DNA from: Clostridiaceae bacterium
Lineage (GTDB): Bacteria; Bacillota; Clostridia; DSM-8532
Direction of reading: 5' to 3'
Assembly: GCA_012728095.1 (NCBI GenBank)
Contig: JAAYFU010000055.1
Location: forward strand, 1-57,909
Length of the DNA stretch: 57,909 nt
A program made the position numbers and the translations under genes. Position 1 is the first letter of the stretch, and each line of letters starts with the position of its first letter. This document shows, in pieces, positions 16,779 to 26,407 of the stretch. Under the pieces are notes generated by a model. That model was not told the origin of the DNA. It worked only from the letters and a program-made list of their open reading frames with translations, and searched no databases.

Positions 16779-17972
16779 ATGAACCAGGAGGAACTTATCC
16801 AAAGCTTTTTAGGTTATTTTGGCGGAAGCAGCGAACAAATCCGGATATTCACCTCGCCGGGACGTGTCAATTTAATCGGTGAGCATACTGATTATAACGG
16901 CGGATTTGTATTCCCGGCCGCCCTTACACTGGCTACAACCGTGGTCGCAAGACCTCGTAATGACAATAAGATAAGACTTATCGCAAGTGATCTTGAGATT
17001 ATGGTTGAGGCAGAACTGGATGATTTATCGAAATATAAGGACCTTAAATGGGGGAATTATCAGCTGGGAGTGGCGGATGAGCTTAAAAAAGCCGGATATG
17101 TTATTAAGGGCTGCGACCTTATGTATGATGACAAGGTGCCATTGGGAAGCGGCCTGTCCTCCTCGGCTGCAATTGAGGTTGCGACGGCTATTGCCCTGGT
17201 AAGCCTGGGAGACGAAGCTTACGGGAAAACAAAGAAGATTGATATGGTGCAAATGGCATTGATAGCACAGAAGGCCGAACATAATTATGTCGGCGTAAAG
17301 TGCGGAATAATGGATCAGTTCGCTTCGGCAATGGGTAAAAAGAATCATGCGATTTTCCTGGACTGTAAGGATTTGAGCTACGAGCTTGTCCCTATAAATC
17401 TTGACGGATATTCCCTGGTTATAGGAAATACTAATAAGAAGCGAAGCCTGGGCGAGGGAAAGTACAACGAGCGAAGAGCCCAGTGTGAGGAAGGTCTCAG
17501 CATACTAAGAAAAAAATTTCCTGAAGCGGCTTTTCTTAGGGATTTATCTGTCTCGGATTATGAAGAGCATAAAGGTATGCTGACCTACGATACAATCAGG
17601 AAACGAGTTGAACATGTCATTTATGAAAACCAGAGGGTTATTGACTCTGTTAAGGCGTTAAAAGAAGGAAATTTGAAAGTATTCGGAGAACTGATGAATC
17701 AATCTCATGATTCTCTCAGAGATTTATATGAAGTAACCGGAATTGAGTTAGATACCCTGGTAGATGAGGCAAGAAAAATTGAAGGAGTACTGGGAGCCCG
17801 AATGACCGGCGCCGGGTTCGGCGGCTGTACCGTAAACCTGGTAGCCGACAAAGCTATAGACCAATTCATTAAGAAAGTAGGTAAGGCTTATAAAGAGAAA
17901 ATAGGATATGAAGCCAGCTTCTATATTTCGGACATAGGAGACGGAGGAAGGGAAGTGGAGATCACATTATGA
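16779..17972 (+). CDS. galK: Galactokinase
   Basis: Phosphorylates galactose at C1; GHMP kinase superfamily. Signature motifs: GRVNLIGEHTDYNGGFVFP near the N-terminus, the ATP loop PLGSGLSSSAAIEVA, and GARMTGAGFGGCTVNLV near the C-terminus. ATG at 16779 is chosen (GGGGGAGGG 7 bases upstream, then NQEELIQSFLGYFGG), giving 397 residues; an ATG at 16761 lies inside that ribosome site. The gene overlaps galE by ATGA, indicating translational coupling. Confidence 0.96.
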   Translation: MNQEELIQSFLGYFGGSSEQIRIFTSPGRVNLIGEHTDYNGGFVFPAALTLATTVVARPRNDNKIRLIASDLEIMVEAELDDLSKYKDLKWGNYQLGVADELKKAGYVIKGCDLMYDDKVPLGSGLSSSAAIEVATAIALVSLGDEAYGKTKKIDMVQMALIAQKAEHNYVGVKCGIMDQFASAMGKKNHAIFLDCKDLSYELVPINLDGYSLVIGNTNKKRSLGEGKYNERRAQCEEGLSILRKKFPEAAFLRDLSVSDYEEHKGMLTYDTIRKRVEHVIYENQRVIDSVKALKEGNLKVFGELMNQSHDSLRDLYEVTGIELDTLVDEARKIEGVLGARMTGAGFGGCTVNLVADKAIDQFIKKVGKAYKEKIGYEASFYISDIGDGGREVEITL

Positions 17973-18955
17973 GCATATTAGTGACAGGCGGGGCAGGTTA
18001 TATCGGGAGCCATATGGTGGCTGAGCTCCTGGAAAGAAATGAAGATATCGTAGTGGTTGATAACCTTCAAAAAGGCCACAAAAAGGCTGTCTTGGGAGGA
18101 AAGTTCTACCAGGGGGATATCCGGGACGACGAATTTATGGACAAGGTGTTTACCGAAAACAGTATTGAAGCGGTTATACATTTTGCCGCCGACTCTCTTG
18201 TGGGCGAAAGCGTAACTATGCCGCTTGAATATTATTACAACAATGTATATGGAACCCAGTGTCTCCTGGAAAAAATGAAGGCATACCAGGTTAAATACAT
18301 AGTTTTCTCGTCAACCGCGGCAACCTACGGTGAACCGGAGAGTATTCCGATCCTTGAAAGTGACAGAACACTTCCCACAAACCCTTATGGCGAAACCAAG
18401 CTGGCCATTGAAAGAATGCTGAAATGGTGCGATGCGGCTTATGGGATAAAATATGTCTCCCTTAGGTACTTTAACGCTGCAGGTGCTCATAAAAGCGGTA
18501 AAATAGGAGAAGATCACAAGCCTGAAAGCCATTTGATTCCTATTGTCCTGGACGTGGCTCTTGGCAAGCGGGAGAGTATTCAAATTTTCGGAGATGATTA
18601 TCCAACTCCCGACGGAACCTGTATACGTGATTATATCCACGTATCCGACCTTGCAAGTGCCCATAGCCTGGCGCTGGACAGCTTAAGGAACGGAAGCGAA
18701 AGTACGGTATACAATCTGGGAAACGGCGTGGGCTTTTCCGTAAAGCAAGTGATTGAGACCGCAAGAGAAGTAACCGGGCATAAAATTCCACAAACCATAG
18801 TTTCCAGGCGGGCAGGAGATCCTGCAGTATTGGTGGCGTCATCGCAAAAGATTAAGGATGAACTTAAGTGGAACCCGACACAAAATGAGCTAAAAACCAT
18901 CATAGCCAGCGCATGGGAATGGCATAGGAATCATCCGAATGGGTATGGAGACTAG
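17969..18955 (+). CDS. galE: UDP-glucose 4-epimerase
   Basis: Interconverts UDP-galactose and UDP-glucose with bound NAD+; an extended short-chain dehydrogenase of 328 residues. The Rossmann motif GGAGYIGSHMV opens the protein, and the catalytic Tyr140 and Lys144 lie in NPYGETK. The SSTAATYG segment and a typical RRAGDPAVLVASSQKI C-terminal region are present. It is the last gene of galTKE, closing the Leloir cycle. A dispersed repeat and a 465-base gap follow. Confidence 0.96.
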   Translation: MSILVTGGAGYIGSHMVAELLERNEDIVVVDNLQKGHKKAVLGGKFYQGDIRDDEFMDKVFTENSIEAVIHFAADSLVGESVTMPLEYYYNNVYGTQCLLEKMKAYQVKYIVFSSTAATYGEPESIPILESDRTLPTNPYGETKLAIERMLKWCDAAYGIKYVSLRYFNAAGAHKSGKIGEDHKPESHLIPIVLDVALGKRESIQIFGDDYPTPDGTCIRDYIHVSDLASAHSLALDSLRNGSESTVYNLGNGVGFSVKQVIETAREVTGHKIPQTIVSRRAGDPAVLVASSQKIKDELKWNPTQNELKTIIASAWEWHRNHPNGYGD

Positions 18956-19034
18956 TGGATAACCAGGAGGAACCGTTCTGCTTGTTACTCAAACAGTCAT
19001 TGTGATAAATCGGTCTGCTTTGAAGGGTTTCTAG

Positions 19035-19150
19035 TGTCATTCTGAGCGCAGCGAAGAATCTTTCTGTTAACATGTAAGATCCTTCACTCTACTCTCGTTC
19101 CGTTCAGGATGACATTAAGGGGTGATGTGCTTCGTTCATGATGGCATTAC
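19035..19150. repeat. Dispersed palindromic element, copy 2
   Basis: TGTCATTCTGAGCGCAGCG...AAGAATCTT, a short AT-rich spacer, then AAGATCCTTC...CGTTCAGGATGACA (19035-19115), followed by a degenerate partial copy to about 19150. It lies between galE and the sulfhydrylase leader. Confidence 0.8.
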
Positions 19151-19210
19151 ATGAGGGTGCAAGGTTTGTATTTTACCGTAGTAAAAATATTTATTTTATA
19201 TATTTATATA

Positions 19211-19239
19211 TTGACAACTTGAAAAAATCCTAATATAAT
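19211..19239 (+). promoter_or_regulatory. Consensus promoter of the sulfhydrylase transcript
   Basis: A perfect TTGACA (19211-19216), a 17-base spacer and a perfect TATAAT (19234-19239). Transcription would start near 19246, giving a leader of about 175 bases before the main gene that includes the small Cys-ending ORF. Confidence 0.8.
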
Positions 19240-19300
19240 TCCTATTAATTCATATAAAACATATAAGATTTATATTATTAATGAAAGCGGGCGTGATCCA

Positions 19301-19366
19301 ATGACTCTGATATTTGAAGAACTGCTTCGCCAAAACTTCAGGAACGGACGAATGTGCCGATGTTGA
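19301..19366 (+). CDS. Putative 21-residue leader peptide ending Cys-Arg-Cys
   Basis: A short ORF within the leader encodes MTLIFEELLRQNFRNGRMCRC and stops 54 bases before the sulfhydrylase ATG. The stop codon lies in a small hairpin (CGATGTT...AACATATCG). It begins in an ATGA overlap with an even shorter ORF (ATG at 19281, seven codons). Placement of two Cys codons just before the stop, upstream of a sulfur-assimilation gene, suggests a cysteine-sensing leader, analogous to Cys-ending leader peptides known upstream of actinobacterial sulfur genes. The ribosome site is weak and coding status is inference. Confidence 0.45.
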   Translation: MTLIFEELLRQNFRNGRMCRC

Positions 19367-19420
19367 AAAAACATATCGTTTCAATAATTAAACCAAATTA
19401 ATAGGAAGGGATTTTTTGAC

Positions 19421-20710
19421 ATGGCAAATAAGAATTATAAATTTGAAACGTTACAGATTCACGTAGGGCAGGAACAGCCCGACAGCGCCACTGACGCCAG
19501 AGCGGTACCGATCTATGCCACCACATCCTATGTATTCAAGGACAGCGCTACGGCTGCCGGCAGGTTTGCTTTAACTGAGAGCGGAAATATTTACACAAGA
19601 CTGATGAATCCTACAACCGACGTTTTTGAAAAGAGAATAGCGGCTTTGGAAGGTGGAGCCGCCGCGTTGGCAACCTCATCGGGTTCGGCCGCGGTAAGCT
19701 ATGCCATTCAGAACATTGCGGTTGCCGGGGATCATATTGTATCTTCAAAAACCATATATGGAGGTACATATAATCTCTTTGCGAATACTTTTTCCGACTT
19801 TGGAATAGAAACAACGTTTGTTGACGGCAGCGATGTAAGAAATTTTGAGAATGCAATTAAGCCCAATACAAAGGCAATATTTATTGAAAGCCTGGGAAAC
19901 CCCAACAGTGATGTTATCGACATTGAGAAAGTGGCCGAGATTGCGCATAGAAACGGTATTCCTCTGATAGTTGACAACACTTTCGCAACTCCGTATCTTC
20001 TTCGTCCCATTGAGTATGGAGCGGACATAGTAGTTCATTCAGCCACAAAATTCATTGGCGGACATGGTACGGTTTTGGGCGGTGTCATAATAGACAGCGG
20101 AAAATTTGACTGGACACAGAATGATAAATTTCCTGGCATTTCAAAACCCAATCCGAGCTATCATGGCATTGTGTTTGCCGAGGTCTGCGGGAACCTTGCA
20201 TATATTGTTAAAATCCGGACTACCCTCATGAGAGATACCGGGGCGGCAATCAGCCCGTTTAACTCTTTCCTTCTCCTCCAGGGAATTGAGACTCTGTCCT
20301 TAAGAGTTGAGCGCCATGTAGAGAATGCGTTAAAGGTTGTGGATTATCTTTCAAAGCATCCCCAGGTTGAAAAGGTTAATCATCCGTCTTTACCCGATCG
20401 TCCGGATAACGCGTTATATAAAAAGTATTTTCCGAAAGGTGCAGGATCAATATTTACGTTTGAAATCAAGGGCGGAGCACGGGAGGCTCAAAAATTCTGC
20501 GAAAGTCTTGAATTGTTCTCCCTGCTGGCAAATGTGGCGGATGTAAAATCATTGGTTATCCATCCCGCTTCCACAACGCATTCCCAAATGAGCGAGGAAG
20601 AATTGCTGGATTGCGGTATTAAGCCCAATACGGTACGTCTTTCTATCGGAACGGAACATATCGATGATATTATCGCGGATTTGGAACATGGTTTTGAATC
20701 AATAAAATAA
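19421..20710 (+). CDS. O-acetylhomoserine sulfhydrylase (homocysteine synthase)
   Basis: PLP enzyme of the Cys/Met-metabolism family that adds sulfide to O-acetylhomoserine, giving homocysteine. Evidence: the family opening FETLQIHVGQEQPDSATDARAVPIYATTSYVF, YTRLMNPTTDVFEKRIAALEGG, and PLP Lys210 in VHSATKFIGGHG; C-terminal LVIHPASTTHSQMSEEE. The 429-residue length fits MetY rather than the roughly 380-residue MetB/MetC. ATG at 19421 follows AGGAAGGG. It has its own promoter, leader and terminator. O-succinyl substrate use cannot be excluded from sequence. Confidence 0.92.
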   Translation: MANKNYKFETLQIHVGQEQPDSATDARAVPIYATTSYVFKDSATAAGRFALTESGNIYTRLMNPTTDVFEKRIAALEGGAAALATSSGSAAVSYAIQNIAVAGDHIVSSKTIYGGTYNLFANTFSDFGIETTFVDGSDVRNFENAIKPNTKAIFIESLGNPNSDVIDIEKVAEIAHRNGIPLIVDNTFATPYLLRPIEYGADIVVHSATKFIGGHGTVLGGVIIDSGKFDWTQNDKFPGISKPNPSYHGIVFAEVCGNLAYIVKIRTTLMRDTGAAISPFNSFLLLQGIETLSLRVERHVENALKVVDYLSKHPQVEKVNHPSLPDRPDNALYKKYFPKGAGSIFTFEIKGGAREAQKFCESLELFSLLANVADVKSLVIHPASTTHSQMSEEELLDCGIKPNTVRLSIGTEHIDDIIADLEHGFESIK

Positions 20711-20729
20711 GATTATTGAATGTTTACTT

Positions 20730-20787
20730 GAAATGCACTCCCAGGCTGCTGTCCGGAGTGCATTTCAGTATGCATGAATACTTTTTG
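20730..20787 (+). terminator. Terminator after the sulfhydrylase gene
   Basis: A 12-bp perfect stem GAAATGCACTCC/GGAGTGCATTTC (20730-20741, 20755-20766) is followed by a second small hairpin AGTAT/ATACT and TTTTT. Confidence 0.75.
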
Positions 20788-20832
20788 CTGCAAAAAAATA
20801 ACATTAAGATTATAAATTAGTTCAAGTATTTA

Positions 20833-20862
20833 TTTACACCGGGGTGCCAAAACATATATAAT
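20833..20862 (+). promoter_or_regulatory. purA promoter
   Basis: TTTACA (20833-20838), 18 bases and TATAAT (20857-20862), about 64 bases before the purA start. No purine riboswitch core was recognised in the leader. Confidence 0.6.
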
Positions 20863-20874
20863 AGACGTAATTAA

Positions 20875-22200
<1,326 letters not shown>

Positions 22201-22208
22201 AGCTCATT

Positions 22209-22242
22209 ATTGCTCAGTTTTACAACTGGGCAATTTCTTTTT
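22209..22242 (+). terminator. Terminator of purA
   Basis: A perfect 10-bp stem TTGCTCAGTT/AACTGGGCAA (one G-U pair) with a TTAC loop, followed by TTTCTTTTT, 9 bases after the stop codon. Confidence 0.85.
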
Positions 22243-22366
22243 GATTGGTAACAAAGGCATATAAACAGAATGACACATTTTTTTCCGCATAGTATGCATA
22301 AGATACATAAATTTGTTAGAATCATATGTTAGAATTTCTGAATACTTTATGATTGGGGTAAGAAAT

Positions 22367-24664
22367 ATGGGTTTGCTTATAGATGAATGGAAAATAATAC
22401 AGGAAGGTTTCTCGCACGAAAAAAACCGGTTTTTCGAAAGCATAATGTCTTCAGGAAACGGCAGAATGGGACTGAGAGGAAATCATGAAGAAGATTATTC
22501 CGGTGATACCTTGAAAGGCACCTATATAGCGGGTGTTTACTATCCGGACAAAACCAGGGTCGGCTGGTGGAAGATCGGGTATCCTGAGTACTTTGCAAAG
22601 GTATTGAATGCAATTGATTTTATAGGTATCAAAGTAAGAATCAACGAAAGGGATGTCGATCTTGCCGCCTGCAATTTCTCTGATTACAGAAGAGAACTGG
22701 ACATGAAGGAAAGCATATTGAGGAGAAGCTTCACTTATATTGACCCTACAGGTTTAAAATATGTAATCAGGACCGAGAGATTTTTAAGCTACCATGATCC
22801 CGACATTGCGGTCATCAAATACTCGATAACAGCTCTTGATAATGGCGGAGAACTTCAGTTGCTGCCGTTTTTAAACGGTGATGTAAGAAACGAGGATGCC
22901 AATTATCAGGAAAAATTCTGGGAATATGTGTCGAGCCGTGCAACCGACTCCGTATCTTATTTGCATATGAGGACATTGAAAACCGGTTTCAATGTGGCTG
23001 CGGCTTTTGCATGGGATATAAACGGCGCAGATACTTTGGAGAAAGAAGCAGTAAGCTTAAACAACGGCGAATATGTCGGAACCAGGATAAAAGTTTATAT
23101 TTCCAGGGGTCAAACGATTACCCTAGAAAAATATATCTCAGTAATAAGCGACAGATACTATGAAACAGGTGAAATATGCGGGATCTCGGAAAGAAAGGCG
23201 CAGGAAGCCTTAAAAACAGGATATGATAATCTTTTCGACACTCACAAGGAAAAATGGACCGACATATGGCGTATGGGAGACATAAGTATTAAGGGCGATT
23301 TAAAAGCCCAGCAGGGGATCAGGTTCAATATTTATCAGCTTAACTGCACCTATTCCGGGGATGATCCGCGATTAAACATAGGTCCCAAGGGATTTACGGG
23401 AGAGAGATACGGAGGAGGCACCTATTGGGATACCGAAGCTTACTGCCTGTATTTTTATCTGGGAACAAGAAATCCTCAGGTAGCCAGAAACCTCCTGGAA
23501 TACCGCTATAATCATCTTGAAAAGGCAAAGGAAAACTCGGCTAAACTGGGAACACGGGGAGCCCTGTACCCAATGGTGACCATGAACGGAGAGGAATGCC
23601 ATAATGAATGGGAGATAACCTTTGAAGAAATTCATAGAAATTGTGCTATAACCTATGCAATAAAAAACTACACCGAGTATACGGCCGATGAATCATATCT
23701 TTTGGAAAAAGGGATAGATGTATTGGTCGAAACATCCAGGTACTGGGTTTCAAGAGTGACATATAATTCAAAAAAAGACGTTTACATGATACTTGGCGTT
23801 ACAGGCCCCAATGAATACGAGAACAATGTTAATAACAACTGGTATACAAACCGCATGGTAAAATGGAGCCTTGAGTATACCGTTGATACCCTGAAAAAGA
23901 TGGAGGAAAACCATAAGGAACTATACAGGGAAACTATCCGTCGACTGGGTATTTCGCCTGATGAAACAGAAAAATTCAAAGAAATCAGTGAAAAGATATA
24001 TCTTCCGGAGGATAAAAAACTGGGAATCTTCCTTCAGCAGGACGGCTTTCTTGACAAAGAGATAATACCGGTAAAACAGCTGAAACCTTCGGATTTGCCC
24101 TTGCATCAGAATTGGTCGTGGGACAGGATACTAAGATCATGTTATATAAAGCAGTCCGATGTTCTCCAGGGAATATGGTTCTTAAATGACGAGTTTACAA
24201 AGGAAGAGAAAATAAGGAATTATGAGTTCTATGAGCCGTTGACGGTGCATGAATCTTCTCTTTCCCCATGCGTTCATTCGATCCTGGCAGCCGAAATCGG
24301 GCGAAAGGATAAAGCCTATGAGTATTACCTGAGAACAGCGAGACTGGATCTTAACAATTATAATAAAGATACTGAAGACGGACTTCACATTACATCCATG
24401 GCAGGTACCTGGATGAGTATTGTATACGGTTTTGCCGGGATGAGAATCAAAGAAAGGAAGCTGCATCTTTCCCCCTTCAAGCCCGAGTCGTGGGACGAGT
24501 ATTCCTTCCGCCTGGTATTCAGGAACCGTATTTTAAAAATTGCCGTAAATGATAAAGGAGTAATAATTAACCTGGAAAAAGGAGACCCAATTGATATAGT
24601 CCTTTTCGGAGAGAATACAACAATACGGGAAGGGGAAAACCAATATCCCAACCGGGATCCATAA
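22367..24664 (+). CDS. GH65 disaccharide phosphorylase, probably maltose phosphorylase
   Basis: Inverting phosphorylase of glycoside hydrolase family 65 that splits an alpha-glucosyl disaccharide with phosphate into glucose and beta-glucose-1-phosphate. The 765-residue protein has the N-terminal beta-sandwich (MSSGNGRMGLRGNHEEDYSGDTLKGTYIAG...KTRVGWWKIGYP), a linker and an (alpha/alpha)6 barrel. In the barrel, GPNEYENNVNNNWYTN carries the catalytic Glu (about 483), and DGLHITSMAGTW forms the phosphate site. The specificity loop ECHNEWEITFEEIHRN matches, as I recall, Lactobacillus maltose phosphorylase better than kojibiose or trehalose enzymes. ATG at 22367 follows GGGGTAAG. No beta-phosphoglucomutase or transporter is adjacent. 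Confidence 0.88.
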   Translation: MGLLIDEWKIIQEGFSHEKNRFFESIMSSGNGRMGLRGNHEEDYSGDTLKGTYIAGVYYPDKTRVGWWKIGYPEYFAKVLNAIDFIGIKVRINERDVDLAACNFSDYRRELDMKESILRRSFTYIDPTGLKYVIRTERFLSYHDPDIAVIKYSITALDNGGELQLLPFLNGDVRNEDANYQEKFWEYVSSRATDSVSYLHMRTLKTGFNVAAAFAWDINGADTLEKEAVSLNNGEYVGTRIKVYISRGQTITLEKYISVISDRYYETGEICGISERKAQEALKTGYDNLFDTHKEKWTDIWRMGDISIKGDLKAQQGIRFNIYQLNCTYSGDDPRLNIGPKGFTGERYGGGTYWDTEAYCLYFYLGTRNPQVARNLLEYRYNHLEKAKENSAKLGTRGALYPMVTMNGEECHNEWEITFEEIHRNCAITYAIKNYTEYTADESYLLEKGIDVLVETSRYWVSRVTYNSKKDVYMILGVTGPNEYENNVNNNWYTNRMVKWSLEYTVDTLKKMEENHKELYRETIRRLGISPDETEKFKEISEKIYLPEDKKLGIFLQQDGFLDKEIIPVKQLKPSDLPLHQNWSWDRILRSCYIKQSDVLQGIWFLNDEFTKEEKIRNYEFYEPLTVHESSLSPCVHSILAAEIGRKDKAYEYYLRTARLDLNNYNKDTEDGLHITSMAGTWMSIVYGFAGMRIKERKLHLSPFKPESWDEYSFRLVFRNRILKIAVNDKGVIINLEKGDPIDIVLFGENTTIREGENQYPNRDP

Positions 24665-24692
24665 AAAACCGGGGATAAGACTCCCCGGTTTT
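24665..24692. terminator. Bidirectional terminator between the phosphorylase and the broken gene
   Basis: An 11-bp stem AAAACCGGGGA/TCCCCGGTTTT with a 6-nt loop. The minus strand reads into six T residues, the plus strand into TTTTAC, so it can serve both convergent units. Confidence 0.8.
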
Positions 24693-24705
24693 ACTGTGTA
24701 TATGC

Positions 24706-25665
24706 CTAAATTACCAGATCCACGTGTTGTATGGTTCCCACCTGACCGTTTTCTTTAAGGAAAATACCTGTTGAACGAATCTGACCCAATGAGCTGTTCC
24801 CCGAGGTTTTAAGCCCATACTCCGAGCGGATGTTGCCAAGATAAATGGCTCCAATTCCTACCTGGCCCAAGGCCAGAAGAATTTTGTTTCCCTTTTCGTC
24901 CAAAGTCCATATTCTCAGCTTATAGAATATTTCATCATTCTCGTCTATCCAGCCGTTCTGGTCTTCGTCATAGAAAGCCAACTCGCCAAAACCATTACCG
25001 CTTTGGGGACCGAAAAGCTCGCTGCCGTCATCAATAATACCGTTATTGTTGCGGTCCAGAGCCAAAAAACCTGAGCCCATTCCGGTAAAGGCAATGAGAT
25101 CTTCTTTGCCGTCGCAGTCAATATCAAAATAATAGTTCCTGTCGCCAAGGGACGCCGAAGCGTTTTTGAAATTATTGTACGGCCATCTTCGGTCACTACA
25201 CTGCCGGAAGAGCTGAATGACATACTTTCAGCCTCACGGTAGAATTCATGTTTGTCATACTTTAATCCCCAGCCCACAGGTGTTGGAGTATTCTTTCCTG
25301 ATACCACTTTTTTCCCGTTTTCAAAGTCTTCCGGATTAATTACTTTAAACTTGATTTTTTTTACCGGTAAGGACATAAATGAAGTGTTCAATAAGCCGGA
25401 TTTTTTCTTTGTCCTCATCAGTCAATTCAACTGCTACAACGTTTCGGGGACCATTTGCGGCTGATATTTCGGCATTTTGCTGCAGTGCTTTTCCTTTATC
25501 TGATATGTCAATCAGGATATTATCATTTGTAATTTGATTCCGTTCCTGGGTCCAGAACTGAATTGTTTCTTTTGCAGAGTGAAGCTTGACAGCAGACCAT
25601 TGAGCGTTCATCTGAACGCGGGAATCCGCAATTTTCATAAGACATGCCTCCTTGCAAAAAAACAC
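24706..25665 (-). pseudogene. Frameshifted gene for an EF-hand-like calcium-loop protein
   Basis: Three minus-strand segments join into one protein: 25665-25345 (MKIADSRVQMNAQW... to VLTGKK), a middle part in another frame from about 25370 to 25165 (KIKFKVINPEDFENGKK...TEDGRTIISK), and 25165-24706 back in the first frame (NASASLGDRNYYFDIDCDGKED, then FLALDRNNNGIIDDGSELFGP and FYDEDQNGWIDENDEIF). The first shift lies in a run of eight A; the second near a run of five A. Repeated D-x-N-x-N-G loops suggest calcium binding. From memory, intact homologs carry about 40 more residues between the DG-rich middle and DIDCDG, so a deletion probably caused the second shift. Sequencing error is the alternative. 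Confidence 0.75.
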
Positions 25666-25768
25666 CTGTCCCTGGTTATGAAACTGTTATAAATAATATC
25701 GGCATTTTCAGGGAATGCATCAAGTATTTTTTTGTTGTATGATATATAAAAAAAGGCAAGGGATTGCA

Positions 25769-26338
25769 ATGAATAAATGGGATGATTTTGTAAGAGCATG
25801 TTCCTCATGCAAAAAATGCGGCCTTCATGAGACCAGGACAAATGTTGTCATAGGAAGAGGGCTGGTTAAACAGGCTCCTATACTTTTTGTCGGAGAAGGC
25901 CCGGGAGAACAGGAGGATATCCAGGGCGAGGCTTTTGTCGGCAGAGCTGGAAAGCTTCTTGATCTTCTATTGGATGCCCTGGAGATAAAACCCGAAGACT
26001 ATTATATTGCAAATGTCGTTAAATGCCGTCCTCCCAATAACCGTGTTCCGACAAAGGATGAGATAGATGCCTGCATGCCCTGGCTGAGATATCAGTTTAG
26101 CGCAATAAAGCCGTCAATAGTAGTCTGCCTTGGTTCAACCGCCGCCAGGGCAATAATAGATAACGATGTTAAGATCACTGAGATCCGCGGCAAATGGATA
26201 GATAAGCAGGGGAAAATACTGGTAATGCCTACATATCATCCGGCGGCGGTATTAAGGGATTACAGCAAGAAGGCCGATTTCTATCTTGATATCAAAAAGG
26301 TACGGGAGAAACTGCTTCAGCTGAATTTAAGACAGTAA
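25769..26338 (+). CDS. Uracil-DNA glycosylase, family 4 (iron-sulfur)
   Basis: Removes uracil from DNA in base-excision repair. The 189-residue protein shows the cluster-binding start CSSCKKC (Cys11, Cys14, Cys17), the motif-A GEGPGEQEDIQGEAFVGRAGKLLD, NVVKCRPPNNRVPTKDEIDAC with further Cys, and the C-terminal motif PTYHPAAVLRD. This arrangement is typical of thermophile/clostridial type-4 enzymes with a [4Fe-4S] cluster. ATG at 25769 follows GCAAGGG 6 bases upstream; an upstream in-frame extension has no ribosome site. Confidence 0.94.
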   Translation: MNKWDDFVRACSSCKKCGLHETRTNVVIGRGLVKQAPILFVGEGPGEQEDIQGEAFVGRAGKLLDLLLDALEIKPEDYYIANVVKCRPPNNRVPTKDEIDACMPWLRYQFSAIKPSIVVCLGSTAARAIIDNDVKITEIRGKWIDKQGKILVMPTYHPAAVLRDYSKKADFYLDIKKVREKLLQLNLRQ

Positions 26339-26407
26339 TCGGGCCGGGACACTTAAACTTGTCTACCTGCATATCATAGTATATGAGCTTTAGACAAGGG
26401 GTATTTG

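Noticed and set aside
18956..19420. SAM riboswitch or T-box before the sulfhydrylase
   Set aside because: No S-box core and no GGGTGGNACCGCG T-box sequence was seen; the leader holds a repeat and a short ORF instead.
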